From Eriocheir sinensis (lineage: Eukaryota; Arthropoda; Malacostraca; Decapoda; Varunidae): 64,000 bases of DNA. Positions 49,851-64,000 of the stretch are shown here, piece after piece. The notes under the pieces were generated by a model. It was not told the origin of the DNA, searched no databases, and saw only the letters and a program-made list of their open reading frames with translations. The number at the start of each line of letters is the position of its first letter. The first letter of the stretch is position 1. A program made the translations under genes and the position numbers. The stretch spans positions 11,169,709-11,233,708 of the forward strand of contig NC_066520.1 of NCBI RefSeq assembly GCF_024679095.1. Direction: 5' to 3'.

Positions 49851-50348
49851 ATTACCATTACCATTATTATTATCATTAGTATTATTATTCTAATTATTAT
49901 CACACACAAACATCCTTTCACCACCATCATCAAATTAACACTGCCATAAGCAAAACTCACACAGAGGAACACAACCTATGAAAAAAAAAGTCAAGGAATA
50001 AGATGACAAAGAACTACATCCACGCCGATGACAAAATAAACACGGAAACAATTCAAAATTATTTCCTCCCATAGCGCTTGTGCTGCGGTGACTCTTTGCT
50101 GCTCGTATATATTCTCTCCCCTTAAAAAAAAAGATAGACACTAAAAATAGAAAATAAAGAGAAATCCCTTGCCAAGACGAGGAAAATTTCAGCGATTAAC
50201 ATAAAGGCGTTGATTATTCTCGACTGTGTAAGACTCTGGCTTGTATAACCTGAACCAGGTGGAGAGGAGGAGGAGGAGGAGGAGGAAGAGGTGATGCAAG
50301 ATACGAAAGAATACATTTGAGAGAGAGAAAAGTCAGCGAGTTAGTGAA

Positions 50349-50352
<4 letters not shown>

Positions 50353-50428
<76 letters not shown>
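50353..50428. repeat. (GT)n microsatellite
   Basis: About 75 bp of GT; preceded by GGAGGA words at 50262-50285. Confidence 0.95.
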
Positions 50429-50429
<1 letters not shown>

Positions 50430-50432
<3 letters not shown>

Positions 50433-52480
50433 TGCAGGTTTTTGCGGTTATGAGAGAGGGTTAGCGCTGAGGGAGGAATGGGTGAATGGGGATGAAGGGG
50501 GAGGGGGCGGGTGGGGGTAACGAGGGGTCACGTTTAGGGAACCGCCGTGTGAGGAAAAAGAAAAGTCAATAAGTGCAAACAGTAATGAGGTCCTCGACGC
50601 CAGGTGGCCATTCACGCCTCAAAATGGACCTGGGGGGCGCGCGCCAGGCCCCTTCATCCCTCTCACAGAAAGAAAAACACGAAATTTTCTCCTGACTCGG
50701 CAAACCTACGCCTTGCTTGCTCGCTCTCGCCTCGCCTGCGTCCTTCACTCCGTGTTTTGGCCGCACACAGACAGACACTGATAGATAGGAAGACAGACTG
50801 ATAGCTAGGCAGTGGATAGACAGGTAGATAGGTTTATAGTTACTGAAATATAGATGAACATATAGGTAGGTAGATAAATAGGTATGTTATCGACTACAGC
50901 TACAGTATAAGATAAAGAAGAAAATAAAAACTACATTAAACAGAAATACACACAGCGGAAGTCCATAAAAATTTACTAGATATATAATTTTACAAACATC
51001 ATGCAACTAACCCTATAAAGAGGCCAACACAATGCTCAGTTATGATATATCAGGAAGCTTTACAGGAAACGTTATTCTCGTGATGGCGCCATGGAGCCAA
51101 TCTCCCTGAAGACGTAGGAGTCCTGTCTGTTTGTCTTTAGTTGTCGTCGTTGCACTACCCAAGGCCTATGTTGATGGTCTTCCAGCTAGTTTGAATCTTG
51201 AACACACGGAGACACCACAAAGATTTTCACAAATATCAAGTGTGTTAATTTAGAAGCATCATAATAGTCTTGTTACAGAATATTATGACTTGGCATAGGT
51301 AATGACAAAAAATCATTATCAACTCTGTCCTTATCTGTGGAAATATGGTTAGTTACATGTTGCCATACGAATTTCCCTGACAATCGCTGTGCGTTGATTG
51401 AAAAAAGAAAAATATGAAAGAAAAAAGACGAATAGGAACAATTCTAATCATTCATTCATACGATTATCAAAGCCTATAAACCTAATTCTATATAACAAAA
51501 CTGTTTTCTGTAATACTAATTGATATTTTTAGAGGGGCAAACCCTTGTGCAATGACGTACTGTGGGCCCACAATCCAAGCTGGCTGGAGGAGCCGTCGGG
51601 GTTGGTCTTGGTTGGAAGAGCTAGCCGACCTAACACCCCGGGTAAGACACTAGGCTCGGAGGGCACGATTATCACTCAATCACCGCAGCACCTTATAATA
51701 CAGGTCGTGGGCGCCGGGAGTCCGCTATCACGCAACACCATAAAGCTATAACATTGCAAACCGCCGCTCATTTGGCGAGCCTGAGGTCACGGTAAGCGGC
51801 TGGTGGTTCATACTGTCGTACAAGGTGATGACGGAGACGCTGGAGTAATTCTTCTTGCAGACGGAGACGAGTTTGCATATTGTCTATTTTAACCCTTAGG
51901 CATTTCTACTCTCAACCCATCTGTTGTTTAATACGTGTCTGATAGCGATAATGATACTGTCAATATTGCTTACAAACCTGTATGAAGAACGAGAAAATAC
52001 ATTAACATCATCTAAAAATCTTGAGCATTCTTCCAGTAACAATGCCTGTCTCCACTTCCTTGCCACAGCTTACAAGAAACACAGGAAAAACTTTTAGTCT
52101 GGTGTTGAAGAGGAAAATAACGCTTCAACTACCTCTAGTACCATCCTCACCCACCACCACTATCATCGCCACGACCACCACTACCACAACCACGCGTGCA
52201 GGGATGGAAATGAGGTAGTATGGTCAAGTATTTAAGAAAAGTTTTGCACACTAAAAGGCTCAAGTGAATTAATGATGAATCTCAGAACAGAGGCGATACA
52301 CTTGCACATTATTTTTTTCCTTTGAAAGCACATGCAGGAAGCGGTAAGTCAGTAGTAACGGTACAATAACATACTGAATCAAGAGACAGGCGGATTTAGG
52401 AGGTCCATCAACACTAACCCATTAAGGTGAGTCAAGAAATCTGTTCGTTATGACAAAACAGTAGCTTGTTCTTCTTGTTC
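50430..52480. other. mostly unique sequence, no gene recognised
   Basis: Degenerate GATA/TAGG words at 50785-50880. 51540-51780 is GC-richer but without a supported exon. The remainder is AT-rich. Confidence 0.5.
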
Positions 52481-52705
52481 CGCTGTCGTTATCTCCTACT
52501 ACTTTCTACCCGCCAGCTTCCGACATAACCTTCTCCTAGCTTGATCCTTAGGTCTTTCCACCCTCGGCAAGCAATCCCTTCGTTACAACAAGACTCTTTC
52601 CGTTCCTCTGTCGCTTTCTCTCCTACATGTAATTCACTTTCTACCCGCCAGCCTCGACACTCCTTCTTTTCGTCCCGTTCTCTGGGGTCCGCGTGCCCAC
52701 CCCTC
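52480..52705. repeat. direct repeat, about 125 bp apart
   Basis: CTGTCGTTATCTCCTACTAC and CTGTCGCTTTCTCTCCTAC, each followed by ACTTTCTACCCGCCAGC at 52501 and 52636. Confidence 0.75.
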
Positions 52706-53950
52706 TCGAAATTCCCTTCTGTCCCCCTCTTCCTTCTGTTCAGCGGCCACCTCCCCCCCCCCCCTTCCTACGCCTTTCCGTTCTTCTTTCTATGGTGCTC
52801 CGCCCATTCTAGGGACGTGCCAGACCCCTTTCATGTCTGACAAAAAGAGGCGCCAGGGACACCTCTCCGTCACTCAGTTTTCCACAAACACGTGAAAAAG
52901 AGAAGAAAGGGAAGGGTGGGGCGCGGTCCCTCTGAGCCGTAAGGACAAAGGAAGGCTTCCTCCCTCACACGGCCGCCTCTAGAGTCTGGACCTTCAAACT
53001 TGACTCTTCCCTTTACGCAGCTGCATTATGTGACGAGCTTGTAACGCTGCTGTGTGAAGCATGGCCAGTCAGCACGCCGGGAGGCACCAAGACGCGCTGG
53101 TAAAGTGTTCCCCGCGGCGCCCTCCTCCCGGCAAAGGCGCTGCTCCTTCCGCCTGCTGTCCTTCTGGCGCCTGGCCACGCCGCCACCACCACAAAGGCGC
53201 GACACAAGAGGAGCCTAATCGGCTGACCAAAGGAGGAGGGAAGAAGGAAGAGAGGGGAGGGGGGAGACAGAGGAGGAAGAGAACGAGATGGAGAAAGGTA
53301 GGCCTATTCAGACTTTTAAAAAAAATGGAGAGGAATTCAGAGCCTCCTTTCTTACCAGTCAACCCTTTTCATATCTTTTAGGCATCTCCCCTTCACCTCC
53401 CTCCCCCCTACCTCCTGCCCGCCAGTCCGGCACAATAACCTACACCTCAAACGTCCCCGCCCGCAGGCTGATCGGCTCCGCGCGGGGATCATCACGTCTT
53501 ACTTCGACGCACAGAATGCCGGGGGCCGAGGGCGTCACACAGCCAGCCACGACCACCAACACCTCCCGCCACCCGGCCACCACCACCGCCGCAACACACG
53601 CCAGTCTTACTCCCTCACAGGTGTAGCTCATCACCAATTCCACTACTGTCACCCTGTAATCCCTCGCCTCATCACCACGCCATCGTCATCACTAGTCTGT
53701 CTGTTTCTAGCCACCATTATCACCAACCCTTCTTCCCCTATCACCATCACCACAATCATCAACCCTTCGCAACATAACACAGTCACATTTCTTTCCCCCG
53801 CCACGCCTCGCCACCATTACTAGAATTAAAAAGTCACCGCCGTGCCCTCGTCACCCCGCGCCTCGGAGGCCTGCCAGGGTCTTTTCCTCGCGTTTCCAGA
53901 TATCAGAGTCCAGTCGATGCTTCGCGGATGCTTTGTCATCCTCTTTGTGG
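52706..53950. other. GC-rich and pyrimidine-rich unique sequence, no gene recognised
   Basis: ATG-initiated frames at 53061 (+) have a favourable context but no family match. CACCACCAT words at 53570-53760. Confidence 0.4.
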
Positions 53951-53952
53951 TC

Positions 53953-53955
<3 letters not shown>

Positions 53956-54006
<51 letters not shown>
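53956..54006. repeat. (CA)n microsatellite
   Basis: About 50 bp of CA. Confidence 0.95.
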
Positions 54007-54009
<3 letters not shown>

Positions 54010-54994
54010 TGAAAGGCATCTTACGCACATATTTACATACATATATATTTCCCCCCTCCATCGGTGTATATATTAATCATATGAGAGACAAAGAACGCCT
54101 CGGCAGGCACACGACAAGGGAGTTCCTTATGAACATCGGTTTTGCTCATACCGCCGCGACGCGAAGACAGAAATGTAATACGTAAATGATGGGGAAAATG
54201 TTAATCAGAGAAAACCGATGAACTAATAGAGATAATGATAAGCCACGACAATGAGGGGACACACTCTGCTTATTACCCGGCGGCTCTGAGGTCCCTGAAG
54301 ACGCACGGAGAGGCTGCACCTGAGGCTTGCCGGCTCCTGGGAGGGGAAGAAGGGCCATCTACGCTTGCCCGATACCGTCTTTGCCGGGAATATTATGATA
54401 ACGAGCACTATGGATACGATCGACTTTTTAAACAATTTCACAGTGTTATTTACAAATATCTTAATTTTTATACATAGGTGTGGTGAAGCTGTCTAGCTGT
54501 CTGGACGTCTACCCGATGAGGATGACGGGAAGGCAGGCAGGAGGGCGTGGGTGAGGAAGAGGTGAGCTGTTCATGATAAACGAAGCGTGTGCACAAATCA
54601 TCACATAGAAGAAAAAAACGGAACGGTAGTTTATAATAAATGATCATTGCTTATTTCACTAAAGTCCACTAAACTAATTGATGAACAGTATGCAATTCGC
54701 CGGAGGATATAGCTTTTGGATCAACAAAGCAGTGAAAAACAAGAGTAAATGTGGGCACCTTCCGAAGAGCCTTCCCCAGGAGGCACACCCGCCAGAACAC
54801 AAGAACACGGAGCATGCAGGGAGCCAGTCAGCCTACACAAGACAGCTCTGGAAACCGTACACCGTTTACTCTTCCCCTCCATTAACCCATCTAACATTCT
54901 CTTGACGATCCCAATATCTTTTTCACTCACATGACTACTAAGCCTGTTTATTTCATACCCTGTTAGCTATGTACCCATTGCTACCAGTCCGGCA

Positions 54995-54995
<1 letters not shown>
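54007..54995. other. unique sequence, no gene recognised
   Basis: No supported exon or repeat. Confidence 0.5.
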
Positions 54996-57090
<2,095 letters not shown>

Positions 57091-57099
57091 TAAAGAAGT

Positions 57100-57790
57100 C
57101 ATATAGGCAGGAAGGAGGCGTTGGGTGAGAGATGTGTGTCTGGAGGAAAGGGGAGGTTTGAGGAGAAGACTAGACGGAGAGAAAGAGGATCAAATGGAGG
57201 AGGAGGAGGGAAAAGAAGGAGGAAGAAGATGAAGAAGAAGAAGAAAAGAAGAAATGAGGAAAACTATGAGGAGAAGGAGTAGAAGGAGGAGGAGGAGGAG
57301 GAGGAAGTGGCGGAGCAAGAGGATGAGGATGTGGAGGAGAACGAAGGGGAGCAGAAAGACTGAAGACTGAGGAAGACGAGGAAGAGGAGGACAGCGGGAG
57401 ACGCTAGGTCGGTTATTTCCCTGCGAGGTGCCTCAAAGGGAAGAGCTCAAAGACCCCGGCGGGACACTGCCAGGTAATGACACAATGCTGGCTGACTCCT
57501 CGAGGGGGGGCAGGGGGTAGAGGAGAGGGTGACAAGATAAGGGTAAAGGGAGGAAGGGGACACAAGGAGGGTGAGGGGAAAATTGGGTAGGGTAAGGAGG
57601 AAAATAGAGGAAGGGGGAGTACTACGGACGAGGGAAGAGAGGGAAGGGCAAAGGTGAGGAAGGGAAAGGGTAAGGTAGAGAGGGAGAGTTAAGGGTGCAG
57701 GGGAAAAGGGGGAGAGGCTGGAGCAGGGGAGGGGGAGAAAAGGAAGAAGCAGAGAAAACTGTAGGATGAGAAGTGGAAAAAAAGTGGTGA
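57100..57790. repeat. purine-rich (+ strand) low-complexity tract
   Basis: GAAGAAGAAG and GGAGGAGG words with a mixed gap at 57400-57500. Confidence 0.75.
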
Positions 57791-57852
57791 TGGGGGAAGG
57801 GGAGCCAGGGGGGTGGGGTGCAATGGAGTGGCTATGTGATTATGAGAGAACG

Positions 57853-59531
<1,679 letters not shown>

Positions 59532-59614
59532 CTAAGTCTTCGTGGCCTCTGTGGTTGGTCAAAGTCCATGGGGACGAAGCTTTCGTCGAGGTCCATGGAC
59601 TCAGCCTCGCCATC
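59532..59614 (-). CDS. BRIP1: FANCJ/BRIP1-type helicase, linker exon before motif Ia
   Basis: Coding exon of 83 nt on the minus strand: acceptor CCGCCATCAG, then 27 codons plus two bases, then donor GTGAGT. The peptide is acidic then basic, with DLDESFVPMDFD near the middle and PQRPRRL at the end. By itself it carries no recognised domain. It is assigned to the helicase because its 3' phase (two bases) is completed by the one base that opens the motif Ia exon, giving RPRRL-R-VPKVF. FANCJ proteins have a poorly conserved charged insertion between motif I and motif Ia ending in a basic stretch, which is where this would fall (family knowledge). It starts in phase 0, matching the exon 231 bp upstream. 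An alternative AG 20 bases earlier would break that phase match. Gene assignment is inference; exon status is well supported. Confidence 0.7.
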
Positions 59615-59845
59615 CTGATGGCGGGGAGGTGGCGCTGAGATGACTCATAGAATAACAACAAAAGCAGCAAACATAAAATTCTATTGACACTACTCAGTTA
59701 CAATTTAAATCCTATGTATTACCCCAATGCATTATAAACTAAAAGTATTATTTGCAAAAGTAATCAAATATGGCACCCCGCCCCTTCCCATGGTGCGGGG
59801 CTGCTGGCCGCCTTCTGCCTAGAGGGGAAGGGAGTACTGACTCAC
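59615..59845 (-). other. 231 bp intron between the two linker exons
   Basis: GTGAGT donor and CATCAG acceptor on the minus strand; phase 0 intron. The interior is AT-rich, followed by a GC-rich patch near 59775-59830. No other feature seen. Confidence 0.65.
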
Positions 59846-59895
59846 CTCGGACAACCTGAAGGACATGTCCTGGCTGCGGAAGTCATCGTCATCCT
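59846..59895 (-). CDS. BRIP1: FANCJ/BRIP1-type helicase, acidic linker exon
   Basis: Micro-exon of 50 nt on the minus strand with a strong pyrimidine tract and CACAG acceptor and a GAG/GTGAGT donor. Of three frames, one is closed at once. The frame that joins in phase to the next exon reads two bases then DDDDFRSQDMSFRLSE, ending in phase 0. An acceptor two bases further in (after CACAGAG) would give the same protein except the first split codon. It lies 231 bp upstream of exon 59532-59614. The acidic content fits the variable insertion between helicase motifs I and Ia in FANCJ, but no residue here is diagnostic. An upstream exon must end in phase 1 (or 0 with the alternative acceptor) and was not identified between 59.9 and 64 kb. 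Confidence 0.62.
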
Positions 59896-60124
59896 CTGTG
59901 TGGGGAGGAAAGATGGGTCAGTATGACAAGCAAATATCTTAAACATAACGAACAATAAAAAAAATAAAAAAATAAAAAATGTCTGATAAGGACTACATAA
60001 GGCGTGCCATTAATGACGACGCAGGCATCAACAATAACATATATTTCAACGTTTGGTCAATATAAATAAAAAAATGACATTAAGAAAATGCAAGATGAGT
60101 ACAGAACAAGGACAGATTAACTAA

Positions 60125-60560
60125 CACGCAGGAAGGAAAAAAAGGAACGAAGGAAAGAAAGAAGGAAAAGAAAAATGAAGGAAGGAGTAAATGAAGATAA
60201 TGAAGCAATTAAACGAAAAATGAAAGGAAACGAGGAAAGGCGGGAGGAAAGGAAGAAAAACAGAAAAGGAAGGAAAAGCACGAGGAAAGAAGGAAGGAGA
60301 TAGGGAAGAAAGGAAGGATGGAAACGAATGAATAAACTAATGATGGAAGGAAGGAAAGGAAAACAGGAAAAGTGCACAAAATGAAGACAACAAGGAAGGG
60401 AAGAAAATATGAGCAAAAATTGGGTGTGATGGAGGAGATAAAAGAAAGAAGCGAAGGATGATGGCTGGAGGGGGGGAGGAGGGGGGTAGCGGGGAGAGGA
60501 AGGGAAGACGAGGCGGCGGGGCGGAGGTAGGGGGAGAAGAGAGGGCTGGGAGAGGGGAGG
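60125..60560. repeat. purine-rich (+ strand) low-complexity tract
   Basis: GGAAGGAAAG words then GGGGAGG words; lies in the intron upstream of the helicase exons. Confidence 0.75.
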
Positions 60561-61150
60561 GCGCAGGGGAGAGGTTCCTTACAAGTTCCCGGGCAGGTAA
60601 CTTGTCCGTCCAAGTTCATCACGAGGCGAGGCGCAGGTTAATTTAATCAGCCAGAGTGCGTGGCTCGACAGGTGTGCAGAGGAGGTGGCGGGGCAGGTGT
60701 GTGGAAGAGGAATAGGTGTGGTCTGGTGTGTAGTGAGGTTGGTGGCAGCGGAGGAAGTGTGTGGAGTCGGTTAAGTCAGGTGTAGTGAGAGTGGAAGAAA
60801 GTGAGTGGCGCTGGAAGGTGTGTGGAAGATGAGTAAGTGCGTGTGTGTATGTGGAGTCAGGTGTGGTGTGGGCGGAATAAAGTCGGTGGAGGGAGTGGAT
60901 AAAAGTGTTCTGAAGTAAGGAAAGTAGGGACAAGTGCCTCAAGGTAAAGTTGCCGAAGTATCCACGAAGTTAAGGAGAATTCGATGCAGTCTTTAATGCA
61001 CTTACGAAGCCTGACTTGCTCGCCCCATGAACGATCGAGGCTGTATCACGAGGCTACGTCAAGGTTATCGACTCCTATGAAAGAAGACAATTTATATTCA
61101 ATCATCAAAACCCTAATTATTTTCCAACAGTGATGAGTCGACGAGTCCAA
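60561..61150. other. unique sequence, no gene recognised
   Basis: GGTGTG/GTGTGG-rich at 60660-60870. A minus-strand GTAAGT near 61003 lacks a convincing exon. Confidence 0.45.
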
Positions 61151-61330
61151 CACAAAATAATCCTTACTTTTCTTGTTCTTTCCTTTCGGTACGCTTTTTT
61201 CTACTTCTTTTCCGCTTCCTCCACATTCCCTTGCCATCCACTTTTTTTTTTGTATTTTGCTTGCGGTACTTTTCTTCACATTCTCAACTCTACCACTTTT
61301 CCATTTTTGACGAAAGCAACCCGAAAATGA
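61150..61330. repeat. degenerate pyrimidine-rich repeat, related to 63590-64000
   Basis: Words CTTTCCTTTCGGTAC, CTTCCTCCACATTCCCTT, CCATCCACTTTT, GCGGTACTTTTCTT and CACATTCTCAACT recur in the same order at 63660-63940. Confidence 0.7.
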
Positions 61331-61332
61331 AT

Positions 61333-61540
61333 CTCCCTATATGTCTTGTTTTATTTATGTATTTCCATTCATATACCAGTCCAGCACTTCATAATCTCCC
61401 AATGTCTCGTTTTATTGATGTATTTCCATTTATTGACCGGTTCAGCACTTCATAATCTCCCAATGTCTCGTTTTATTGATGTATTTCCATGTATTGACCA
61501 GTCCAGCACTTCATAATCTCCCTGTGTCTCGGCTTATTTA
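61333..61540. repeat. 61-bp minisatellite, about 3.5 copies
   Basis: CACTTCATAATCTCCC at 61385, 61446 and 61507, exactly 61 bp apart; unit also holds ATGTCTCGTTTTATTGATG. Confidence 0.93.
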
Positions 61541-61775
61541 TCTACTTCCATTAATTTACCTCAACACAAAAGCATATCCTTATTTCTCGTTTTATTTCTC
61601 TGTTTGATTATCCTTCATCCATTAATTTACCTCAACAGAAAAGCATATCCTTATTTCTCGTTTTATTTCTCTATGTTTGATTATCCTTCTTCCATTAATT
61701 TACCTCAACACAAAAGCACATCCTTATTTCTCGTTTTATTTCTCTAGGTTTGATTATCCTTCTTTTATTCCCTGC
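61540..61775. repeat. 72-bp minisatellite, 3 copies
   Basis: CCATTAATTTACCTCAACA at 61548, 61619 and 61692; unit holds TATCCTTATTTCTCG and TTTGATTATCCTTC. It abuts the 61-bp array and shares the CTCGTTTTATT word with it. Confidence 0.93.
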
Positions 61776-62001
61776 TTCGCGTCTCCATCATTTTCTGCCC
61801 GCCTGGTTGTTGTTCTTTAGCACTTGTGTCATTATGCATTTCACAACTTGTAATAGCTTCAGTAAGTCATTAGCTACATATATTATGCTGCTCTTTAAGG
61901 CTCATCTTCTTTCTTAATTGCCAATGGAAAGTGAAGATGATTAATTCTGAGCCAGGCAAACTAATCCATCGTCATCATTTTGCCAATGCTTATTGTTTTC
62001 C

Positions 62002-62006
<5 letters not shown>

Positions 62007-62060
<54 letters not shown>
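62007..62060. repeat. (CT)n microsatellite
   Basis: About 53 bp of CT. Confidence 0.95.
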
Positions 62061-62063
<3 letters not shown>

Positions 62064-62204
62064 AGTCTCCTGCTTCAAACTCCTGGCCTTTACGTTATAG
62101 CCAGGGACAGTCAACCACCTCACGGCCGTCTGTGGTCAGTGTTAGTCTGTAATCGTATGGATCTCAAAGTACTAATCACGCAATCTACCGAATCGTTCCA
62201 TCGC

Positions 62205-62660
62205 CCAGGTAAAAAAAAAGAATGATCATATATTGTGTCAATTTCTCAAGTCTTCCCAATACACGCCTTTTCCCTTCACATAAAACGATCATAAAAAAAA
62301 CTAAATTATGAGACAAAAAGGTAAATAAAGTATGGAGGTAAAAATAAGAATGATCATTATTTGTGTGAATTTCCCAACTCTTCAAAATACCCGCAGTTTC
62401 CCTTCACTTAGGCATAGAAAAAATAACTAAATAAATAGGTAGATAGGTAAGGCAAGTCTGTTTTTGGCCTCTCATTCTGTTTTCTTTAGAGGAGGAGTGC
62501 ATAGCCAGATTATCTTTGTTTCACCGTTCTACCCTTAGGCTGCCTCCTCTGATGTATAAAAAGATAGTCACTCTATCAGCGTAAAACTATAAATGATTGT
62601 TATTTGTGCCAATTTCCTAACTACCCAATACCCGCAATTTCCCTTCACTCAATCATAAGA
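62205..62660. repeat. three spaced copies of an about 80-bp repeat
   Basis: AATGATCAT..TTGTGT.AATTTC then AATAC.CGC..TTTCCCTTCAC at 62220, 62349 and 62592, with unrelated spacers of different length between them. Confidence 0.8.
62470..62560 (-). repeat. possible diverged dispersed repeat R1 copy 5 (minus)
   Basis: Minus strand reads GAGGAGGCAGCCTAAGGGTA and later GGCTATGCACTCCTCC, resembling the R1 start and end but with a changed middle. Confidence 0.35.
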
Positions 62661-62735
62661 GTGAGTAGCGGGCTTTTTTTTATTATTGTTTGCTTTTTTG
62701 TGCCTTTGAGCTGTCTCCTTTGTTGTAAAAAAAAA
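62661..62735 (-). repeat. dispersed repeat family R1, copy 6 (minus)
   Basis: Minus strand: ACAACAAAGGAGACAGCTCA, AAGGCACAAAAAAG, A-rich middle, AAAGCCCGCTACTC, matching the other R1 copies block for block. Confidence 0.65.
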
Positions 62736-63280
62736 TAAAAAGAGGCAAATAGTTAAGTAAATCTATCAAGTGTTAAGACCTCCGCGGCCCGCTCCTCCTC
62801 GGCCGGGCTGCCACTCGTCCACTCAGCCTCGACGCGCCGCTCTCAGCCTCGCCTCCTCCTCCTCCTCACACACGCTGCCACGAGGCGGGAAAGAAATCGC
62901 AGGAAAAGTACAAAGGCAAACACCACAGCGCAAATCATGAGCTGTGAACACACCTCTCAGGGCGAACAATTATGAAAATACACTCTTAACGTGCCGCCAC
63001 TCGGGGCTGCGTGGGCTCGCCTGGCTCTCCTTGACGCTAAATTGCCGCACCGTGTTTTTACCTAGACGATGCGATTACTCAAACACGCCCGTCCGTCTGT
63101 CTGTCTGTATCTTCTTTCCCTTCCGCCGTGCCTCGCTGGAGCTTGTGAGGAGGAGTGGGAGGGGTAGGGGAAGAGGAGGAGGAGGAGGAGGAGTGGGAGG
63201 GGTTTGGGGAGGAATAGGAGGAGGAGGAGGAGGGGAAGGTCTACTCCATACAACGGCGTCTGTACTGGACGTGCCGTCAC
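62736..63280. other. unique and G-rich sequence, no gene recognised
   Basis: GC-rich 62780-63060; GGAGGAGG words at 63150-63235; short (TCTG)n near 63092-63107. Confidence 0.45.
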
Positions 63281-63282
63281 CG

Positions 63283-63366
<84 letters not shown>
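63283..63366. repeat. (CA)n(CT)n compound microsatellite
   Basis: CA to about 63320 and CT to 63366. Confidence 0.95.
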
Positions 63367-63368
<2 letters not shown>

Positions 63369-63589
63369 CACTAGCGTTCACAAGACTTTTAATTCTCACC
63401 TCCATTCTTTGCCTCGCTCACTATTTTCTCTGCCGCGTCGCTCAGCCTGAAGCTCCTCCCTCAGGGCTCGTCCACTCCCTTTTGTCTTCCTTCCCACCGA
63501 CGATTCCCACTTTTTCTCCCTTCCTTCCACTCCCAAACTGACCCTCCCGTACTCCCTAGCCACCCGCTCCTCGTATATATATAGTCATC

Positions 63590-64000
63590 TTGTGGTACGG
63601 CTTTTCCTGCTCTTATTCCACCTTCTCCACACTTCTAATTTGACCGTCTCCATTTTTTATTGTGGTAACTTTATTTCTGTCTTTTTCACGTCCTCCACAT
63701 TCCTTATCCATTCACTCTTTGTACATTTTTCTTGTGGTACGTCTATTTCTGTTCCCATTCCACTTTTTTCAACACTTCTAAATTAACCCTCTTCACTATT
63801 TTTGTACTTTCCTTTCAGTACTTTTATTTCTGCTCCTTTTCCAGCTCCTCCATATTCCCTATCCATTCACTTTTACTGTATTTTGATTGTGGTACTTTTC
63901 TTCCTACTCCTGTTCCACTTTCTCCACATTCTTAACTATTCCACTTTTATTTTATTCTCCTTTCGCTACTTTAATTTCTACTCTTTTTTTCACCTCCTCC
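63590..64000. repeat. degenerate tandem repeat, unit about 130 bp, at least 3 copies
   Basis: TTGTGGTA(A/C) with ACTTTATTTCTG-like text recurs at about 63660, 63732 and 63888. Words CCTCCACATTCC(T)TATCCATTCAC and TTCTCCACA(C)TTCTAA alternate. Related to 61150-61330. It runs to the window edge. Confidence 0.75.

Noticed and set aside
53061..53381. 106-residue plus-strand ORF with a good start context
   Set aside because: Low-complexity basic/proline-rich tail in purine-rich DNA; no recognisable domain.
61003..61050. Minus-strand micro-exon before GTAAGT near 61 kb, as an upstream helicase exon
   Set aside because: About 36 nt with a weak acceptor and no resemblance to helicase motifs; phase alone is not enough.

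Overview
This looks like nuclear DNA of a large, repeat-rich animal genome, most probably a decapod crustacean (crab-like). Signs of this are the very dense GA/CT, TA, CA/GT and trinucleotide arrays, many tandem minisatellites, a tRNA-derived SINE, decayed non-LTR retrotransposon remnants, and a conserved protein-coding gene cut into tiny exons by introns up to about 32 kb. There are no prokaryotic features. Almost every long open frame here is a by-product of low-complexity DNA. The taxon call is inference from repeat style, not from a marker gene.

The one gene I can support is a FANCJ/BRIP1-type (XPD-family, Fe-S) DNA helicase on the minus strand. Three small exons are visible: 59895-59846, 59614-59532 and 27848-27759. 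All have canonical AG/GT borders and the reading-frame phases join exactly (0/0, then 2/1). The last exon carries helicase motif Ia with the FANCJ-style wording GTRTHKQ followed by ELRRTAY. The two upstream exons are acidic linker, in the place where FANCJ proteins have an insertion between motif I and motif Ia. The window from about 60 kb down to 27.8 kb is therefore intron of this gene, and 1-27.7 kb is probably its next intron or 3' flank. No downstream exon was recognised.

Layout. 1-7 kb: dispersed repeats, a 1.5 kb 41-bp minisatellite, and dense microsatellites including trinucleotides. 7-13 kb: mixed unique DNA, a hAT-like terminal fragment, an 83-bp duplicated block, GC-rich islets. 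13-20 kb: very long TA and GA arrays and two degenerate minisatellites. 20.9-25 kb: about 4 kb of purine-biased (+ strand) DNA built from several tandem families. 25.6-28.2 kb: 153-bp and 64-bp minisatellites, the helicase exon, and a palindromic SINE pair. 28.8-31.6 kb: full SINE, TA arrays, a 36-bp minisatellite. 32-46 kb: purine-rich blocks, many CA/GT arrays, a decayed RNase H retrotransposon fragment (36.5 kb), an RT-tail fragment (40.8 kb), a GC-rich islet with promoter-like boxes (42.8-44.2 kb). 46-59 kb: a complex low-repeat islet at 46.1-46.5 kb, a 140-bp tandem array, long CT/TA/TCTA arrays, GC-rich islets. 59.5-59.9 kb: two helicase exons. 60-64 kb: purine block, several short-period degenerate arrays, more dispersed repeats.

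No multi-gene system is encoded here. The most unusual content is structural: a head-to-head SINE palindrome, kilobase-scale strand asymmetry, hairpin-capable inverted dinucleotide tracts, and minisatellites whose units are exact codon multiples or dimeric higher-order repeats.
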